A model generated the notes under the pieces. That model was not told the origin of the DNA. It did not search any database and saw only the letters and a program-made list of their open reading frames with translations. Below are positions 8,245 through 17,847 of a DNA stretch of 64,000 nucleotides, piece by piece. Numbering within the stretch: the stretch's first letter is position 1; each line of letters starts with the position of its first letter. This stretch comes from Marinobacter sp. ELB17. GTDB taxonomy: Bacteria; Pseudomonadota; Gammaproteobacteria; Pseudomonadales; Oleiphilaceae. The stretch spans positions 1 through 64,000 of the forward strand of contig NZ_AAXY01000003.1 of the NCBI RefSeq assembly GCF_000169375.1, written 5' to 3'. A program made the translations under genes and the position numbers.

Positions 8245-9567
8245 ATGCGCGACGAAACCGTAGAACTTGAGATTGACGTCTCTGAGCTTCGGCTGGGCAT
8301 GCGCGTTATTCGTCTTGATTGCGTCTGGGAGGATACCGATTTTCTCTTTCAGGGATTCATTATTCAAAGTCGTGACGAGATCGACGCCCTCCAGACACAG
8401 TGCCGCAAGGTAGTTATCGAAGGTAAGGTGAAACGTGAATTTGACAAGATTCCTCAAGCCCCTTTGGATAAGCCCGATACAGCCTATTTCCAGCGGTTCT
8501 CAACGAATTCCGGGAACACCGGCACCACCAAAAAATCAGGAAAAAAACCACACCCGAACGCCCAGCGCAGCGCCAGGCGCGCTACCTACATCAACAAGGT
8601 GGATGTAAATACCGAAATTCGCACAGTCACCAATCACTACGCTGAAGCAAAATCCGTTGCCGCCGGCATCATGGCCGGCTTGCGAGTAGGGCGAGCTCTT
8701 GATATCAATCGTGCGCGCGAGGTGGTGAATAACTGCGTTGACAGTATTCTGAGAAACAACGATGCCCTGCTGTTGCTGATTAAATTAAAGCAGAAGGATG
8801 ACTACACCGCAGAGCACAGTTTGAACGTGTCGATTCTGTCTGCGGCGTTTGGCAAGCGCCTAGGGTTGCTAGAAGAGGAGATCCGTACGCTCGGACTGTG
8901 CGGTTTGTTACACGACATTGGCAAAACAAAAATACCCCTGGAAATTCTTCAAAAGTCAGGCGGGCTGACACCCCAGGAGTACTGCATAATGCAGAACCAC
9001 GCTAACTGGGGGCGCGACATGTTAATGGCGCTACCAAAAGTGGTTCATGCCACAATCGATGTTGCCTATAACCACCATGAACGTCTGGATGGCCGCGGCT
9101 ACCCTCGCGGCCTGGTGGATTATCAGATCCCCTATAACGCGAAAATCGTAGCCATCGCTGACACCTACGATGCTATCACCAGCAACCGGGCTTATGATAG
9201 CGCCCGTTCATCCATGAGCGCGCTCGAAACTATTCACCGGTTGCGCGGTACGCAGTTTGATTCGGAGCTTGCTATGGAGTTCATCCTGATGATCGGCATT
9301 TACCCGCCCGGCTCCATCGTAGAACTGAAAACCGGCGAAATCGCCATTGTACTCACCAGCAACCCCAAAAACCGGCGCAAACCGCGGATTATACTGGTCA
9401 GAACGGCCGACAAAAAACGTATACCAAAATACGCGACGCTGGATTTAGACCTTCACCCGAAAACCGACAGCGGCGAACTGTTCACCATCTCCAAAGAATT
9501 GCCAGATGGCGCCTTCGGTGTGTTCATTCAGCGTTTTATTGAAAACGGGCTGGTACTTAACTATTAA
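8245..9567 (+). CDS. HD-GYP cyclic-di-GMP phosphodiesterase
   Basis: A 440-residue cytoplasmic protein. The N-terminal ~130 residues match the DUF3391 segment often found before HD-GYP domains (VSELRLGMRVIRLD). The HD-GYP domain occupies about 185-370, with HDIGK near 223-227 and HHERLDGRGYP near 277-287, the metal-binding and signature motifs of c-di-GMP phosphodiesterases. A C-terminal ~70-residue extension follows. The start at 8245 is chosen because DUF3391 homology begins there; the frame is open to 8170. It lies beside the GGDEF-EAL remnant and close to the NspS/MbaA-like unit. Confidence 0.88.
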   Translation: MRDETVELEIDVSELRLGMRVIRLDCVWEDTDFLFQGFIIQSRDEIDALQTQCRKVVIEGKVKREFDKIPQAPLDKPDTAYFQRFSTNSGNTGTTKKSGKKPHPNAQRSARRATYINKVDVNTEIRTVTNHYAEAKSVAAGIMAGLRVGRALDINRAREVVNNCVDSILRNNDALLLLIKLKQKDDYTAEHSLNVSILSAAFGKRLGLLEEEIRTLGLCGLLHDIGKTKIPLEILQKSGGLTPQEYCIMQNHANWGRDMLMALPKVVHATIDVAYNHHERLDGRGYPRGLVDYQIPYNAKIVAIADTYDAITSNRAYDSARSSMSALETIHRLRGTQFDSELAMEFILMIGIYPPGSIVELKTGEIAIVLTSNPKNRRKPRIILVRTADKKRIPKYATLDLDLHPKTDSGELFTISKELPDGAFGVFIQRFIENGLVLNY

Positions 9568-10051
9568 ATCCCAGGTTCGAGCATGTTTTGGTTTCAGGTC
9601 GCACCCCCTGTCTGCCTCTTAGCGAAAGCCGGGTGCCGCTGTAAACGTACTTTCACCCTACACCTTTAATGCGCTCACTTGGTTATCCAGCTCTGCAACC
9701 AGCGGCGGTGGCAACTGAAGACGCGCCGCTACCAAGAAACGATTCCGAAAGTTTATTCATATCAACCATGGCAATAAGCCCCAATGATAACTATTGATGT
9801 AATGGCACAGATTACCGATGCACGTAAACTGCTGCCCACACTGATAAGCGCCAGTGTTCAGTCACCTGTAGCCATATAAGACTGTCAGCTGACGCAGACG
9901 TTCCTGCAACCACACCGTTTTTAAAACGAAAACCCAGACCAGATTTATTTTCCTGCAAATAGATCGGCCCCGGATTAGAATAAATTTGGCGATCTGCCAA
10001 GCTAGATTCTGAACCACTCACACATAACGTTCACACACTCAGGAGCCTGCC
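9568..10051 (+). other. intergenic stretch without a supported gene
   Basis: These 484 bases hold no frame with coding character on the plus strand. A minus-strand frame ending at 9658 reads about 30 plausible residues (RFLVAARLQLPPPLV...) and may be a gene fragment too short to identify. The end of the stretch should hold the promoter of the yaiI-like gene. Confidence 0.5.
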
Positions 10052-10498
10052 ATGTCCATCTGGGTTGATGCCGATGCCTGCCCGGTGCCCATTCGCGACA
10101 TTATCTGCCGCGCGGCAGCGCGCTGGAAGGTACATGCCACGTTTATTGCCAACCACGTTGTTCCATTGCCACCGGGTCCGTTTATTCACACCCGCCAAGT
10201 GATGCAGGGATTTGACGTGGCAGACAATGAAATTATGGATCAGCTCAAGGCCGGGGATTTGGTGATCACACAAGATATCCCCCTGGCCGCAGAAGCCATT
10301 GAAAAGGGGGCAGATGTCTTCAACCCCAGAGGCCAGGCATTCACCAAGGAGAATATTCGCCAACGCCTGGCGATGCGTAATTTTATGGAAGAGATGCGCA
10401 ACGCCGGCCAGGTTACGGGCGGCCCGGCACCTTTCGGCCAGAGCGACCGCAAAGAATTTGCGGACAAACTAGACCGCTGGCTGCAACGTAATCGGTAG
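10052..10498 (+). CDS. yaiI: YaiI/YqxD family (UPF0178) protein
   Basis: A 148-residue protein that matches the YaiI/YqxD family over its whole length: WVDADACPVPIRDII at the N-terminus, the ITQDIPLA motif near residue 75, and a PRG near 91. The fold is PIN-like, and the Asp-rich DADACP motif fits a metal site. The biological role of the family is unknown. Ribosome-binding site CAGGAG precedes ATG 10052. The next gene starts 32 bases on, so the two may be cotranscribed. Confidence 0.9.
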   Translation: MSIWVDADACPVPIRDIICRAAARWKVHATFIANHVVPLPPGPFIHTRQVMQGFDVADNEIMDQLKAGDLVITQDIPLAAEAIEKGADVFNPRGQAFTKENIRQRLAMRNFMEEMRNAGQVTGGPAPFGQSDRKEFADKLDRWLQRNR

Positions 10499-10530
10499 TT
10501 GCTGGTCGAAAAAGTAAACAGGAGACTTCT

Positions 10531-11656
10531 ATGCGAGTTTTACAGCGAGCCGTTATCAGTTTTGTCTTACTGGTCGGAAGCCTGCCACTCGCGTTCGGCC
10601 AGACCTTCCCGTCTAACGCAGGCCCCTTTCAGCTTGAAACCATTGCAGAAGGGCTGGAGCATCCCTGGATGCCTGGCGTTTCTGCCAGACGGCTCGGCTC
10701 TGGTCACCGAGCGGCCCGGAAGATTACGAATAATCCAGAACAGCTCGTTGGCGGCGAAGGCTATTCATGGTGTGCCCGAGGTGGCCGCATCCGGCCAGGG
10801 CGGGTTATTTGACGTCATACTGCACCCGGACTTTGCCAGCAACAACACCCTGTTTCTTAGCTACGCTCATGACTCGTCAGAGGGCATGACCACCCGGGTG
10901 GCACGCGCTGTACTGGACAATAACGAACTCAAAACCCTTAAGGTCATCTTCGAAGCCTTGCCTCGCTCGAACGGCACACGCCACTTTGGCGGGCGCATGG
11001 CTTTTGACAGCAGCGGCTATCTGTACATCGCCGTGGGTGATCGCGGTGACAAAGATCGTGCTCAAGACACCCGCGATGACGCCGGCGGTGTACACCGCAT
11101 TACCATCGACGGCGAACCTGCACCGGGCAATCCAGGTTTGGGAAGCCCGGCTATCCGTGACACGTTCTACACCTGGGGCAACCGCAATATTCAGGGTATG
11201 ACCGTTCACCCACAGACCGGCGAAATCTGGACCCACGAACACGGCCCCCGCGGCGGCGATGAAGTGAATATCCTTTCCGCCGGCACTAATTACGGCTGGC
11301 CAGAAATCACCTACGGCATCGGTTATTCGGGGCTACCGATCACTTCGGATACCCATAAAGAAGGCATGGCCCAGCCGTTGCACTATTGGGACCCGTCCAT
11401 CGCACCGTCAGGTATGGTGCTTTACAGCGGCGAGCTGTTTCCACAATGGCAGGGTGATGTGTTTGTGGGCGCATTGAAACTGCGCAAACTGGTACGACTA
11501 GGGACAAACGGAAATGACAAAGTGATTGCGGAGGAAGACTTACTGACCGACCTGAACGAACGCCTCCGTGATGTTCGGTTTGGCCCTGATGGCGCTTTGT
11601 GGCTGCTGAGCGATGCCCGCCAAGGCAAGCTTTACCGTATGGCGCCCACACAATAG
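10531..11656 (+). pseudogene. PQQ-type aldose sugar dehydrogenase, single frameshift
   Basis: A YliI/Asd-like soluble glucose dehydrogenase (six-bladed propeller, PQQ cofactor, periplasmic). The start at 10531 has a ribosome-binding site (CAGGAG) and encodes a signal peptide ending AFGQ. The frame reads to GLEHPW at 10668. From 10670 the homology continues in another frame as CLAFLPDG, then TERPGRL, GQGGLFDV, GDRGDKD, WTHEHGPRGGDE and a normal C-terminus. One extra base near 10669 explains the break. Everything else is intact, giving about 374 residues if corrected. It could be a real mutation or a sequence error. Confidence 0.82.
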
Positions 11657-11663
11657 TGTGGGC
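11644..11663. terminator. hairpin between convergent genes
   Basis: A perfect 8-bp stem (GCCCACAC / GTGTGGGC) with an AATA loop spans the stop codon of the sugar dehydrogenase and ends 4 bases before the stop of the convergent CIA30 gene. It can serve both strands, though no long T tract follows. Confidence 0.55.
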
Positions 11664-11667
11664 GGGC

Positions 11668-12183
11668 TTATTCCGCCCTGATCCACTCTACCCGCAACTC
11701 GAACTCACCCGCGCGCTTGTCACCCAGTAGCAAGCCAATGGCTTCTACACGTTCAACATCCAGAGGTGGGCCGGAAAGCGCGCGGCCACGAAAACGCGGA
11801 CTCAGCTGGGAAATCGCTATGACCGACTCTGTCCACTCGCCTGCGAGTGTCGGGAACTCGGCGGTGTAAGCAATGGGTGATTGGTCAAAACGGGCGTCGG
11901 TGTACAGCCTAAGCTGGTAACGGCGGCCATCGCCTTTCACCCGCAGTCGCAACGAATGAAAGGCACTCACGTCAAACTGGTGGCCACTGCTTTTCACCGA
12001 CGAAAAACCACCGTTGTTCTCCAGCGATATCTGTCCGGAAAAAACCAGCTGGCCAGCCACAATTGCTGGTCCACCGCGAGATTCGCCACCCATGACGCCG
12101 TCATTAAAGGCGTACCACTCAGGCGCGGGTGAGGTCACAGAAAAATCCACCAAGGTGTAACCACAGTCCGCTTTTGTATTCAC
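11668..12183 (-). CDS. CIA30 family protein
   Basis: A 171-residue protein matching the CIA30 family (complex I intermediate-associated protein 30 fold, a galactose-binding-like sandwich): WYAFNDGVMGG near the N-terminus, FSGQISLENNGGFSSV, then LRVKGDGRRYQLRL. The GTG start at 12183 is chosen because AAGGAG lies 9 bases upstream; an ATG at 12225 is in frame but less well placed. Bacterial members have no settled role. It is convergent with the sugar dehydrogenase. Confidence 0.75.
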   Translation of the reverse strand: MNTKADCGYTLVDFSVTSPAPEWYAFNDGVMGGESRGGPAIVAGQLVFSGQISLENNGGFSSVKSSGHQFDVSAFHSLRLRVKGDGRRYQLRLYTDARFDQSPIAYTAEFPTLAGEWTESVIAISQLSPRFRGRALSGPPLDVERVEAIGLLLGDKRAGEFELRVEWIRAE

Positions 12184-12244
12184 TGGTTTGTGCTCCTTTA
12201 AAAAGATCACTAAAACGCAAAACATACATGCATATCAGCCAGAG

Positions 12245-13009
12245 TCACAGAAAAAGAGCAGTAAGCGCTGAGCAGGCAATCAAGCCCAGCGTCAGCTTGC
12301 GAAACAACTGCTCGGAAGCCAGATGAAACAAACGGCTACCCAACCATGCTCCGAACATCATCGGTATCAACGCGATAGCAGAGAGCGACAACCACGCCAT
12401 TTCAACCCGGCCCTGTTGCACCGTATACAAGGCCACCAGCACGCTATCAATCAGCATGAAATACACAATCAGGGTCGCACGCACCGTAAACGCCGGCGCT
12501 GACGTACGCAGCATCAACAACACCGCAGGTGGCCCGCTCATTCCGCTGATACTGCCAAACAAACCAGACAAACTGCCCGCCAGATAATTCTGCCGTGCAG
12601 TGGCGGCAGTGGGTGCCGCTTTTAGCCGGCTCTGCAGGGCCATTAGCCCCACGAACACCAATACAGTGATGGCTACCAGTGTCGCCAGCGTATCACCGGG
12701 CAACATACGCATCAGAGCAAAACCGGCCAGGCTGCCAAAAATCGCGGCCAACAGCATTTGCCGCACCGTTGCTGCAAGGGCATCTTTATAGACGCTGCGA
12801 ACCAGCGGTAACGAAATCATCAGATCCGTCAGCACCACGACTGGTACGGCGATTACCGGGCCATACAGCGCACTGAACACCGGTGCCATGATCATGACCG
12901 AACCGAATCCGGAAAAACCGCGCACCATACCGGCGACAAAACACACCAATAAAAGCAAAAAAGCGCTGAACCCGGAGTCTGGAAGCGCGTTGGATAAGCT
13001 GAGGAGCAC
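12245..13009 (-). CDS. TSUP family (TauE/SafE) membrane permease
   Basis: A 254-residue polytopic membrane protein with about eight hydrophobic helices. MVRGFSGFGSVMIM at 28-42 and the internally repeated GLFGSISGMSGPP near 153-165 are signatures of the TauE/SafE (TSUP) family, which exports sulfite, sulfoacetate or related organosulfur anions. It lies 10 bases after the AEC permease gene in the same direction, so the two probably form an operon. Substrate unknown. Confidence 0.85.
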   Translation of the reverse strand: MLLSLSNALPDSGFSAFLLLLVCFVAGMVRGFSGFGSVMIMAPVFSALYGPVIAVPVVVLTDLMISLPLVRSVYKDALAATVRQMLLAAIFGSLAGFALMRMLPGDTLATLVAITVLVFVGLMALQSRLKAAPTAATARQNYLAGSLSGLFGSISGMSGPPAVLLMLRTSAPAFTVRATLIVYFMLIDSVLVALYTVQQGRVEMAWLSLSAIALIPMMFGAWLGSRLFHLASEQLFRKLTLGLIACSALTALFL

Positions 13010-13019
13010 GAACTTTGCC

Positions 13020-13934
13020 CTACCAGAGGAAACTAAGAACCAGCGGAATGGACAGCACCGCCAACAGTGTTTGCCCGCTGATGATACCGGCCATCAGCGG
13101 TGCATCACCGCCTAGCTGGCGCGCAAGAATATAAGCCGAGGTGGCTGTGGGCAAGGCTGCCAGCAGAATCATGACCTGCACCAGCAAGAGTTCAAAGCCC
13201 AGAACATAGCCGATGCCCGCGGCAATCACAGGCATCACCAGTAACTTAAGAATTGACGACATCACAAACGGCATCGAAGCGCCGCGCAACACGTTCAGTT
13301 GCAGGCCAGCACCCACCGTCATCAGGCCCATAGGCAAGGCCAGGCTGCTCAGTGGCCCCAGGGTGCCTGCCAACAGCGGATGAAAGCCCAGCTCGAAGTA
13401 ACCCCAGGTGATACCCAGTAGCGACCCGACAATCAATGGGTTGGTAATGATCATCCGCAGCACGGGCAGAAGCTGTATCCGCTGGCCAGCAGTCGTCAGC
13501 GAAAACATAACGATGCACAGCAGATTCAGCATGGGCACCATAATAGCCATCACGATGGCGGTCAGCGCCAGGCCCTCATCGCCCAGCAGCATACCCCCCG
13601 CCGCCAGTGCGACGTAGGAATTGAAGCGGGTGGCGCCTTGAAACACCGACGAGAACACCGGGCCACTCCAGCGCCAGAAGCGCTGGATAATGGCCAGTAT
13701 CAGAGTCATGGATGCCAGTGTTGCACCAACCAGCACGGCAACATCGGCGTAAACCGACGGCGCCATGTGCGCCTGCCCCAACTTGTACACGAGCATGGCG
13801 GGAAACAGAACGTAATAGGTAAAGCGTTCTGCCTGGGGCCAGAATTCAGGCCCGGGGAAATTCCAGCGGCGAAAAAGGTGCCCCAGGGTAATCAGCAGAA
13901 CAACCGGCACCAATGCATTGAAAAAAACGTTCAT
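13020..13934 (-). CDS. AEC family (auxin efflux carrier-like) permease
   Basis: A 304-residue inner-membrane protein with about ten helices. The N-terminus (FFNALVPVVLLITLGHLF), a repeated second half (LPMGLMTVGAGLQL) and the end (LPTATSAYILARQLGGD, then ISGQTLLAVLSIPLV) are typical of the AEC family, many of which carry malate or other organic acids. First gene of a likely pair with the TSUP permease. Substrate cannot be inferred. Confidence 0.85.
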   Translation of the reverse strand: MNVFFNALVPVVLLITLGHLFRRWNFPGPEFWPQAERFTYYVLFPAMLVYKLGQAHMAPSVYADVAVLVGATLASMTLILAIIQRFWRWSGPVFSSVFQGATRFNSYVALAAGGMLLGDEGLALTAIVMAIMVPMLNLLCIVMFSLTTAGQRIQLLPVLRMIITNPLIVGSLLGITWGYFELGFHPLLAGTLGPLSSLALPMGLMTVGAGLQLNVLRGASMPFVMSSILKLLVMPVIAAGIGYVLGFELLLVQVMILLAALPTATSAYILARQLGGDAPLMAGIISGQTLLAVLSIPLVLSFLW

Positions 13935-14120
13935 TGCCCAGCCCTGAAAAATGAAAAAACCAATGCAAAGCTTGCTATAGATTTACAGACAGAACAACCG
14001 GTACCTTTCAAGGCTATTGAATCAGACTGTTATCAAGATGTGCGCTACAACAGAGGATAGCCGTTACTAACAGGCTTTCGTTTTTCAGGGGAAAGTCATC
14101 AAAAAACTCGGCAGGGCTGA

Positions 14121-15098
14121 TTATTCGTCGCTGAATACGGCACAGTCACGACCGCGTTCCTTGGCCAAATAAAGCGCCGTATCTGCACATTTTAGCCAGC
14201 TATCAGCGGTTGTACCCGGCACCCAGGCCGCAACACCAAATGACGCCGTCACTTCTGCTGCATCTGGCGTTTTCAGTTGGTTTTTAATGGCTTCTTGAAG
14301 GTTGCTGATAAACGCACGCTGCTGCTGTGAATCAACGCCGTACACCAACAGCGCAAACTCTTCTCCTCCGTAACGGTAAAGACGATCACCTTTGCGGATA
14401 TTGTTGGTGACAATAGTGACCAGCTTTTTTAGTACTTTATCGCCGACATCGTGGCCATACTTGTCGTTCACCACTTTAAAAAAGTCCAGATCCAACATGA
14501 CCAACGCCTGCTGCACATTGCTGCGTTCAGCATTAGAAAGCGCTGCGGCTATGTCTGATTCCAGGGCCCGACGGTTCATGGCACCGGTCAATGCGTCGAT
14601 GGTATTCAGAATTTCCAGCAAGCGCAGCTGCTTCACACCCTGATTTGCGAACACAAAGGCGCTCATTGATAACATAATGATTGTTGCAACAAAGGAATCT
14701 AACGGGATTACATCAAAAATATCGGACAGGGCCACCAGAGCTATTCCGGCGACAAAATTAATCAGACAAGCCTCGACCGGTTTCACTAAAAAAAACATGG
14801 CCGCAAAGACCGGGTAAACCCACAAAAAACTGCCAACCCCGTTCACGATGGCTATCGTCACCACGCCAACAGAGATAAATATCGCGGCTACAAAGCTCGC
14901 AATTCGGGTTTTTTCGGTGCGCAAAGCATAAGCCACCAGCCCTACAATACCCAGTACCAAGGTCATATCAACCATCGCCGCGACGACGTTTCCTTGAACG
15001 AAGCGTATAACGACGAATGGCAAAACGCCCAGTACAGCTACAATGCCGAGTAGTAACAATGACGATAGACGATATTTTTTTTGCAGCTGTTTAAGCAT
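14121..15098 (-). CDS. membrane-bound diguanylate cyclase
   Basis: A 325-residue protein. About six hydrophobic helices (residues 10-155) are followed by a GGDEF domain with DALTGAMNRR, DLDFFKVVND and intact GGEEF at about 244-248. An RxxD inhibitory site (RKGD) lies five residues before GGEEF, so product feedback inhibition is likely. The start at 15098 is preferred because AAGGG lies just upstream of an ATG followed by a basic stretch; an open frame extends to 15170. No partner gene is obvious. It makes c-di-GMP from two GTP at the inner membrane. Confidence 0.88.
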   Translation of the reverse strand: MLKQLQKKYRLSSLLLLGIVAVLGVLPFVVIRFVQGNVVAAMVDMTLVLGIVGLVAYALRTEKTRIASFVAAIFISVGVVTIAIVNGVGSFLWVYPVFAAMFFLVKPVEACLINFVAGIALVALSDIFDVIPLDSFVATIIMLSMSAFVFANQGVKQLRLLEILNTIDALTGAMNRRALESDIAAALSNAERSNVQQALVMLDLDFFKVVNDKYGHDVGDKVLKKLVTIVTNNIRKGDRLYRYGGEEFALLVYGVDSQQQRAFISNLQEAIKNQLKTPDAAEVTASFGVAAWVPGTTADSWLKCADTALYLAKERGRDCAVFSDE

Positions 15099-15236
15099 AA
15101 CGCCCTTGACATTAATTGCGCCATTACGAATAGCAAAACGACACGTTCGTAAGACGTAAGAGCACCGCACTTGATACCGTGATGGTGGTCAAGCTTTACA
15201 GCGACTCACATTGCATAAAAGAACCCCCAGCGAAAC

Positions 15237-16019
15237 CTACTGGTAACGCTGTACAATCCGCTCCAGTTCGCCCGCGGCGCGGGCTTCGTCCAGCGCTTGC
15301 TGCAGGTCTGCCACAATGGCCGGGTCGGTTTCATTGCTGAACGCCAGGTACATGGGCGTTTCACGGAACGTAAGAACCGGCTTCAAGCCGCTAACGCCAA
15401 ATTCTTTCTTGGCCACCAGTGGGCCAACCAAGCCGTCCGTTACCCAAAGGTCAGCCTGGCCCAGCACCAAGCGGCGAGTATTAACCTCACCCGAGGCTGC
15501 CATAATCACGTTAAAGCCCTGGGCGGTTAAATAATCCGACATAACATCGCCTTTATAACCGGCAATCTGCAGGTCTTTGGCGTCGTTCAGCGAATTCAAG
15601 GTAATGTCAGAATCCGGAGCCGCGAACAAGGTCCACTGAATGGAAGCCAGCGGGCCCACCCACTGGAACTGATTGGCGCGCTCTTCGGTTTTTGCAGTAC
15701 AAAACAACGCGTGATTTTTTCGGCCCTGAACCCAGTTGTATGCGTAATTCCAGGCCCGCATTTTCATCATGTAATCATAATCAACCCGAGCCAGTGCAGC
15801 TTTGACCATGTCAGTACAAATACCGGTGATGTCTTCTTCATTATGGGCAACCGCTTTGCCAGAAAAAGTGTCGTTATAAGGCGGGTATTTTTCAGTAAAA
15901 ATGTACAGTTTCTCAGCACCTACAGCTGTCGCCGTCGCGCTGAATAACAGCAGCGACAATAAGCCGTAGCTAATTCCTTTCACAGCACGAGCGGTCAGAG
16001 AATTCATGGCGGTCGGCAT
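15237..16019 (-). CDS. family 3 extracellular solute-binding protein
   Basis: A 260-residue periplasmic protein with a signal peptide (cleavage near VGA at 35) and the SBP_bac_3 pattern: FTEKYPPYND, a CTDMVKAALARV helix and ALFCTAKTEERANQFQWVGP. Family members bind polar amino acids or act as sensors. No ABC permease or ATPase is next to it, so uptake with a distant transporter or a sensory role are both possible. AAGGACA precedes the ATG by 8 bases. A strong bidirectional terminator lies upstream, so it is probably a single-gene unit. Confidence 0.82.
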   Translation of the reverse strand: MPTAMNSLTARAVKGISYGLLSLLLFSATATAVGAEKLYIFTEKYPPYNDTFSGKAVAHNEEDITGICTDMVKAALARVDYDYMMKMRAWNYAYNWVQGRKNHALFCTAKTEERANQFQWVGPLASIQWTLFAAPDSDITLNSLNDAKDLQIAGYKGDVMSDYLTAQGFNVIMAASGEVNTRRLVLGQADLWVTDGLVGPLVAKKEFGVSGLKPVLTFRETPMYLAFSNETDPAIVADLQQALDEARAAGELERIVQRYQ

Positions 16020-16254
16020 TCAACATGTCCTTATCACTGGTTTTGGCGCACAAGTTGCACCGTAAGTACGTTGGAATTGGACACCGTAACCACTGCTGAT
16101 TGCAACCCAATCCGCCCAAACTTCTGACTCCGATCAAAGAAATGCCGAGCTAAAACCGATAGTTCTAGCTTAAGCACCCGTTAAGGCCGAGGCTGCCGTG
16201 CATACAGTAAGGCTGGCACTGTCGTGTATCCGTCAAAGCGGCCGGTTTTAAACG

Positions 16255-16283
16255 AAAAACACCCCGTTGCCGGGGTGTTTTTT
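16255..16283. terminator. bidirectional rho-independent terminator
   Basis: AAAACACCCCG-TTGC-CGGGGTGTTTT: a GC-rich stem with an A run before and a T run after, so it works on both strands. It separates the upstream end of the solute-binding protein gene from the IS-flanked pseudogene block. Confidence 0.85.
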
Positions 16284-16312
16284 GAGCTCAGCACAGTGCC
16301 GGGGCCGCAGCT

Positions 16313-16611
16313 GGCTACGACGAGAATATCGGTAAAAGCAGGGCTGGCAAAACCTCCAAGGTGCTACGTGACAAGGGAGAAACCCTCGGAGTGAGCGTTA
16401 TTATTCCCAGAAAGAAAAACTCGATCAAGAGCAACAAGGGACTCGACTTGCCGTTGTACAAGCTCAGACATCTGATGAAAAACGCGTTTGCCAGACTCAA
16501 GCATTATCGGGCCGCCGCCACCCGATATGACAAACTGACTCGTCATTATGAGAGCATTGTGTCATTGGCTTGCGCATTTCTCTGGCTGCCGATGTGAATT
16601 GTCAACAGCCC
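16313..16611 (+). mobile_element. IS5-type transposase remnant with right terminal repeat
   Basis: The frame open to the stop at 16597 encodes the C-terminal third of an IS5-family DDE transposase: a GYD start, VSVIIPRKKNS, LYKLRHLMKNAFARLKHYRA (with the final catalytic Glu replaced by Lys or Met), TRYDKL and an ACAFLWLPM end. The 5' two-thirds are missing. Four bases after the stop lies GTCAACAGCCC (16601-16611), the presumed right terminal repeat, followed by CTAG, a target type used by IS5-group elements. The same 11-mer occurs inverted at 17848-17858. Confidence 0.72.
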
Positions 16612-16614
16612 CTA

Positions 16615-16763
16615 GCAAAGTGTTGTGACGAAGTTATACCACTGGAAACCCAACTGGTGATCAGCAAGCAATACGCCAGTGCATTTTTCGGCACGAATCT
16701 GGCCGCAACGCTAACCGCACAAGGCATGGACACTCTGGTACTGATTGGCTGTTCCACCGGCGG
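16615..16763 (+). pseudogene. isochorismatase-family hydrolase fragment
   Basis: About 48 codons directly after the IS remnant match the middle of cysteine-hydrolase/N-carbamoylsarcosine-amidase-like proteins: LVISKQYASAFFGTNLAATL and then DTLVLIGCSTGG, where the Cys is the usual nucleophile. Both ends are lost; the frame runs on into unrelated sequence where a symporter begins in another frame. Confidence 0.65.
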
Positions 16764-17847
16764 CAGTGGCCGTCTCCGTCGCCAGTTGCTTGTTTCTGAT
16801 CCCTTATGCTGCCGTTCAACTGTCTGGCGTAGGCTATCTGATGCAGGGCATGACCGGTGGCGCGATTCCCTTTACTACCGGTCTCATGGTCGCAACCGCC
16901 CTGGCTATCCTGTTTTCTTACGTCGCAGGTATTCGCTCGGTCATGTGGACCGACTCCTTGCAGGCAGTCTTGATAATCGTTGTTTCGACTCTGGTTGCCC
17001 TGTTGGCGATTTCGGAGCTTGGCGGCTTTTCGGGTCTGTTCCACATCCTTGAAACCGAGCATCCGCAGTCCTTGTCGGTCCCCGGCAGCGGACTGTTCAG
17101 CTTCGTAACGTTCCTCGGCCTGACCATTCCCTGGTTCTTTTTCGCACTGACAAACCCCCAAGTCAGCCAGCGTTTGTTTATACCTTCGTCACTGAAAGCC
17201 ATGCGTCAGATGCTAATAGGCTTCTTGGTATTTGGCTTCGTCTACACCCTGGTTTCCATCCTCTGGGGCTTTACCGCGCTGGCAGCCTTTCCAGGCCTGT
17301 CTAACGCCGACATGGCCACGCCAACGCTGCTCGCTTCTGACATGATTCCACCGGTGCTGAGCGTCCTTGTCATGATTGGCATCATGACGGCCGCCGTGTC
17401 GACCATCGACTCCATCATGCTGACGCTGGCGTCCATGTTGTCCCGGGACGTCTATGCCAACGTCAAGCCTGGCACCAGCTTACCATCGGTAAGATCGTCC
17501 TCCCGATCATCGCGGTATTGTCCGTTGCAGCCTCTTCGGGGCTGACAGTCATGGTTCCGGCGATCATTGGCGCCTTCTACTGGCGTCGCCGTACTGCAGC
17601 TGGAGTGCTCGTCAGCGTGATCGGTGCCGGCCTGTTCGTGGTCTATGCGTACATCAATGGCGGCAAGGTACTGGAAATCCCAGCAGGTATCTGGGGCGTT
17701 CCGCTCTCAACGCTGTTGTTTGTTGGTGTCAGCCTGCTCACCGAGGCCCCCACTGCGGTAGCTGACGAGTTCCCAAAGGAGGCCAACAACCATCGCAAAA
17801 CGGCTCAACCTGCAGCAAGTGACAACCCGACGGTTAAGAACGCCTAG
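16764..17847 (+). pseudogene. sodium:solute symporter (SSS family), truncated and frameshifted
   Basis: A frame beginning inside the hydrolase fragment encodes the middle of an SSS-family (PanF/PutP-like) transporter: LFLIPYAAVQLSGVGYL, then YVAGIRSVMWTDSLQ, FFFALTNPQVSQR and STIDSIMLTLASMLSRD. Near 17480 the homology passes to another frame (AASSGLTVMVPAIIGAFYWRRRT) and ends at 17847. The N-terminal part, including the first helices, is missing. It cannot make a working transporter. Confidence 0.78.

Noticed and set aside
9658..9760. Short minus-strand coding-like tail (RFLVAARLQLPPPLV)
   Set aside because: Too short to assign; it may be a gene relic but cannot be supported.
9812..10021. 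Minus-strand frame of 69 codons in the 9568-10051 gap
   Set aside because: No coding character, no Shine-Dalgarno site and no family resemblance.
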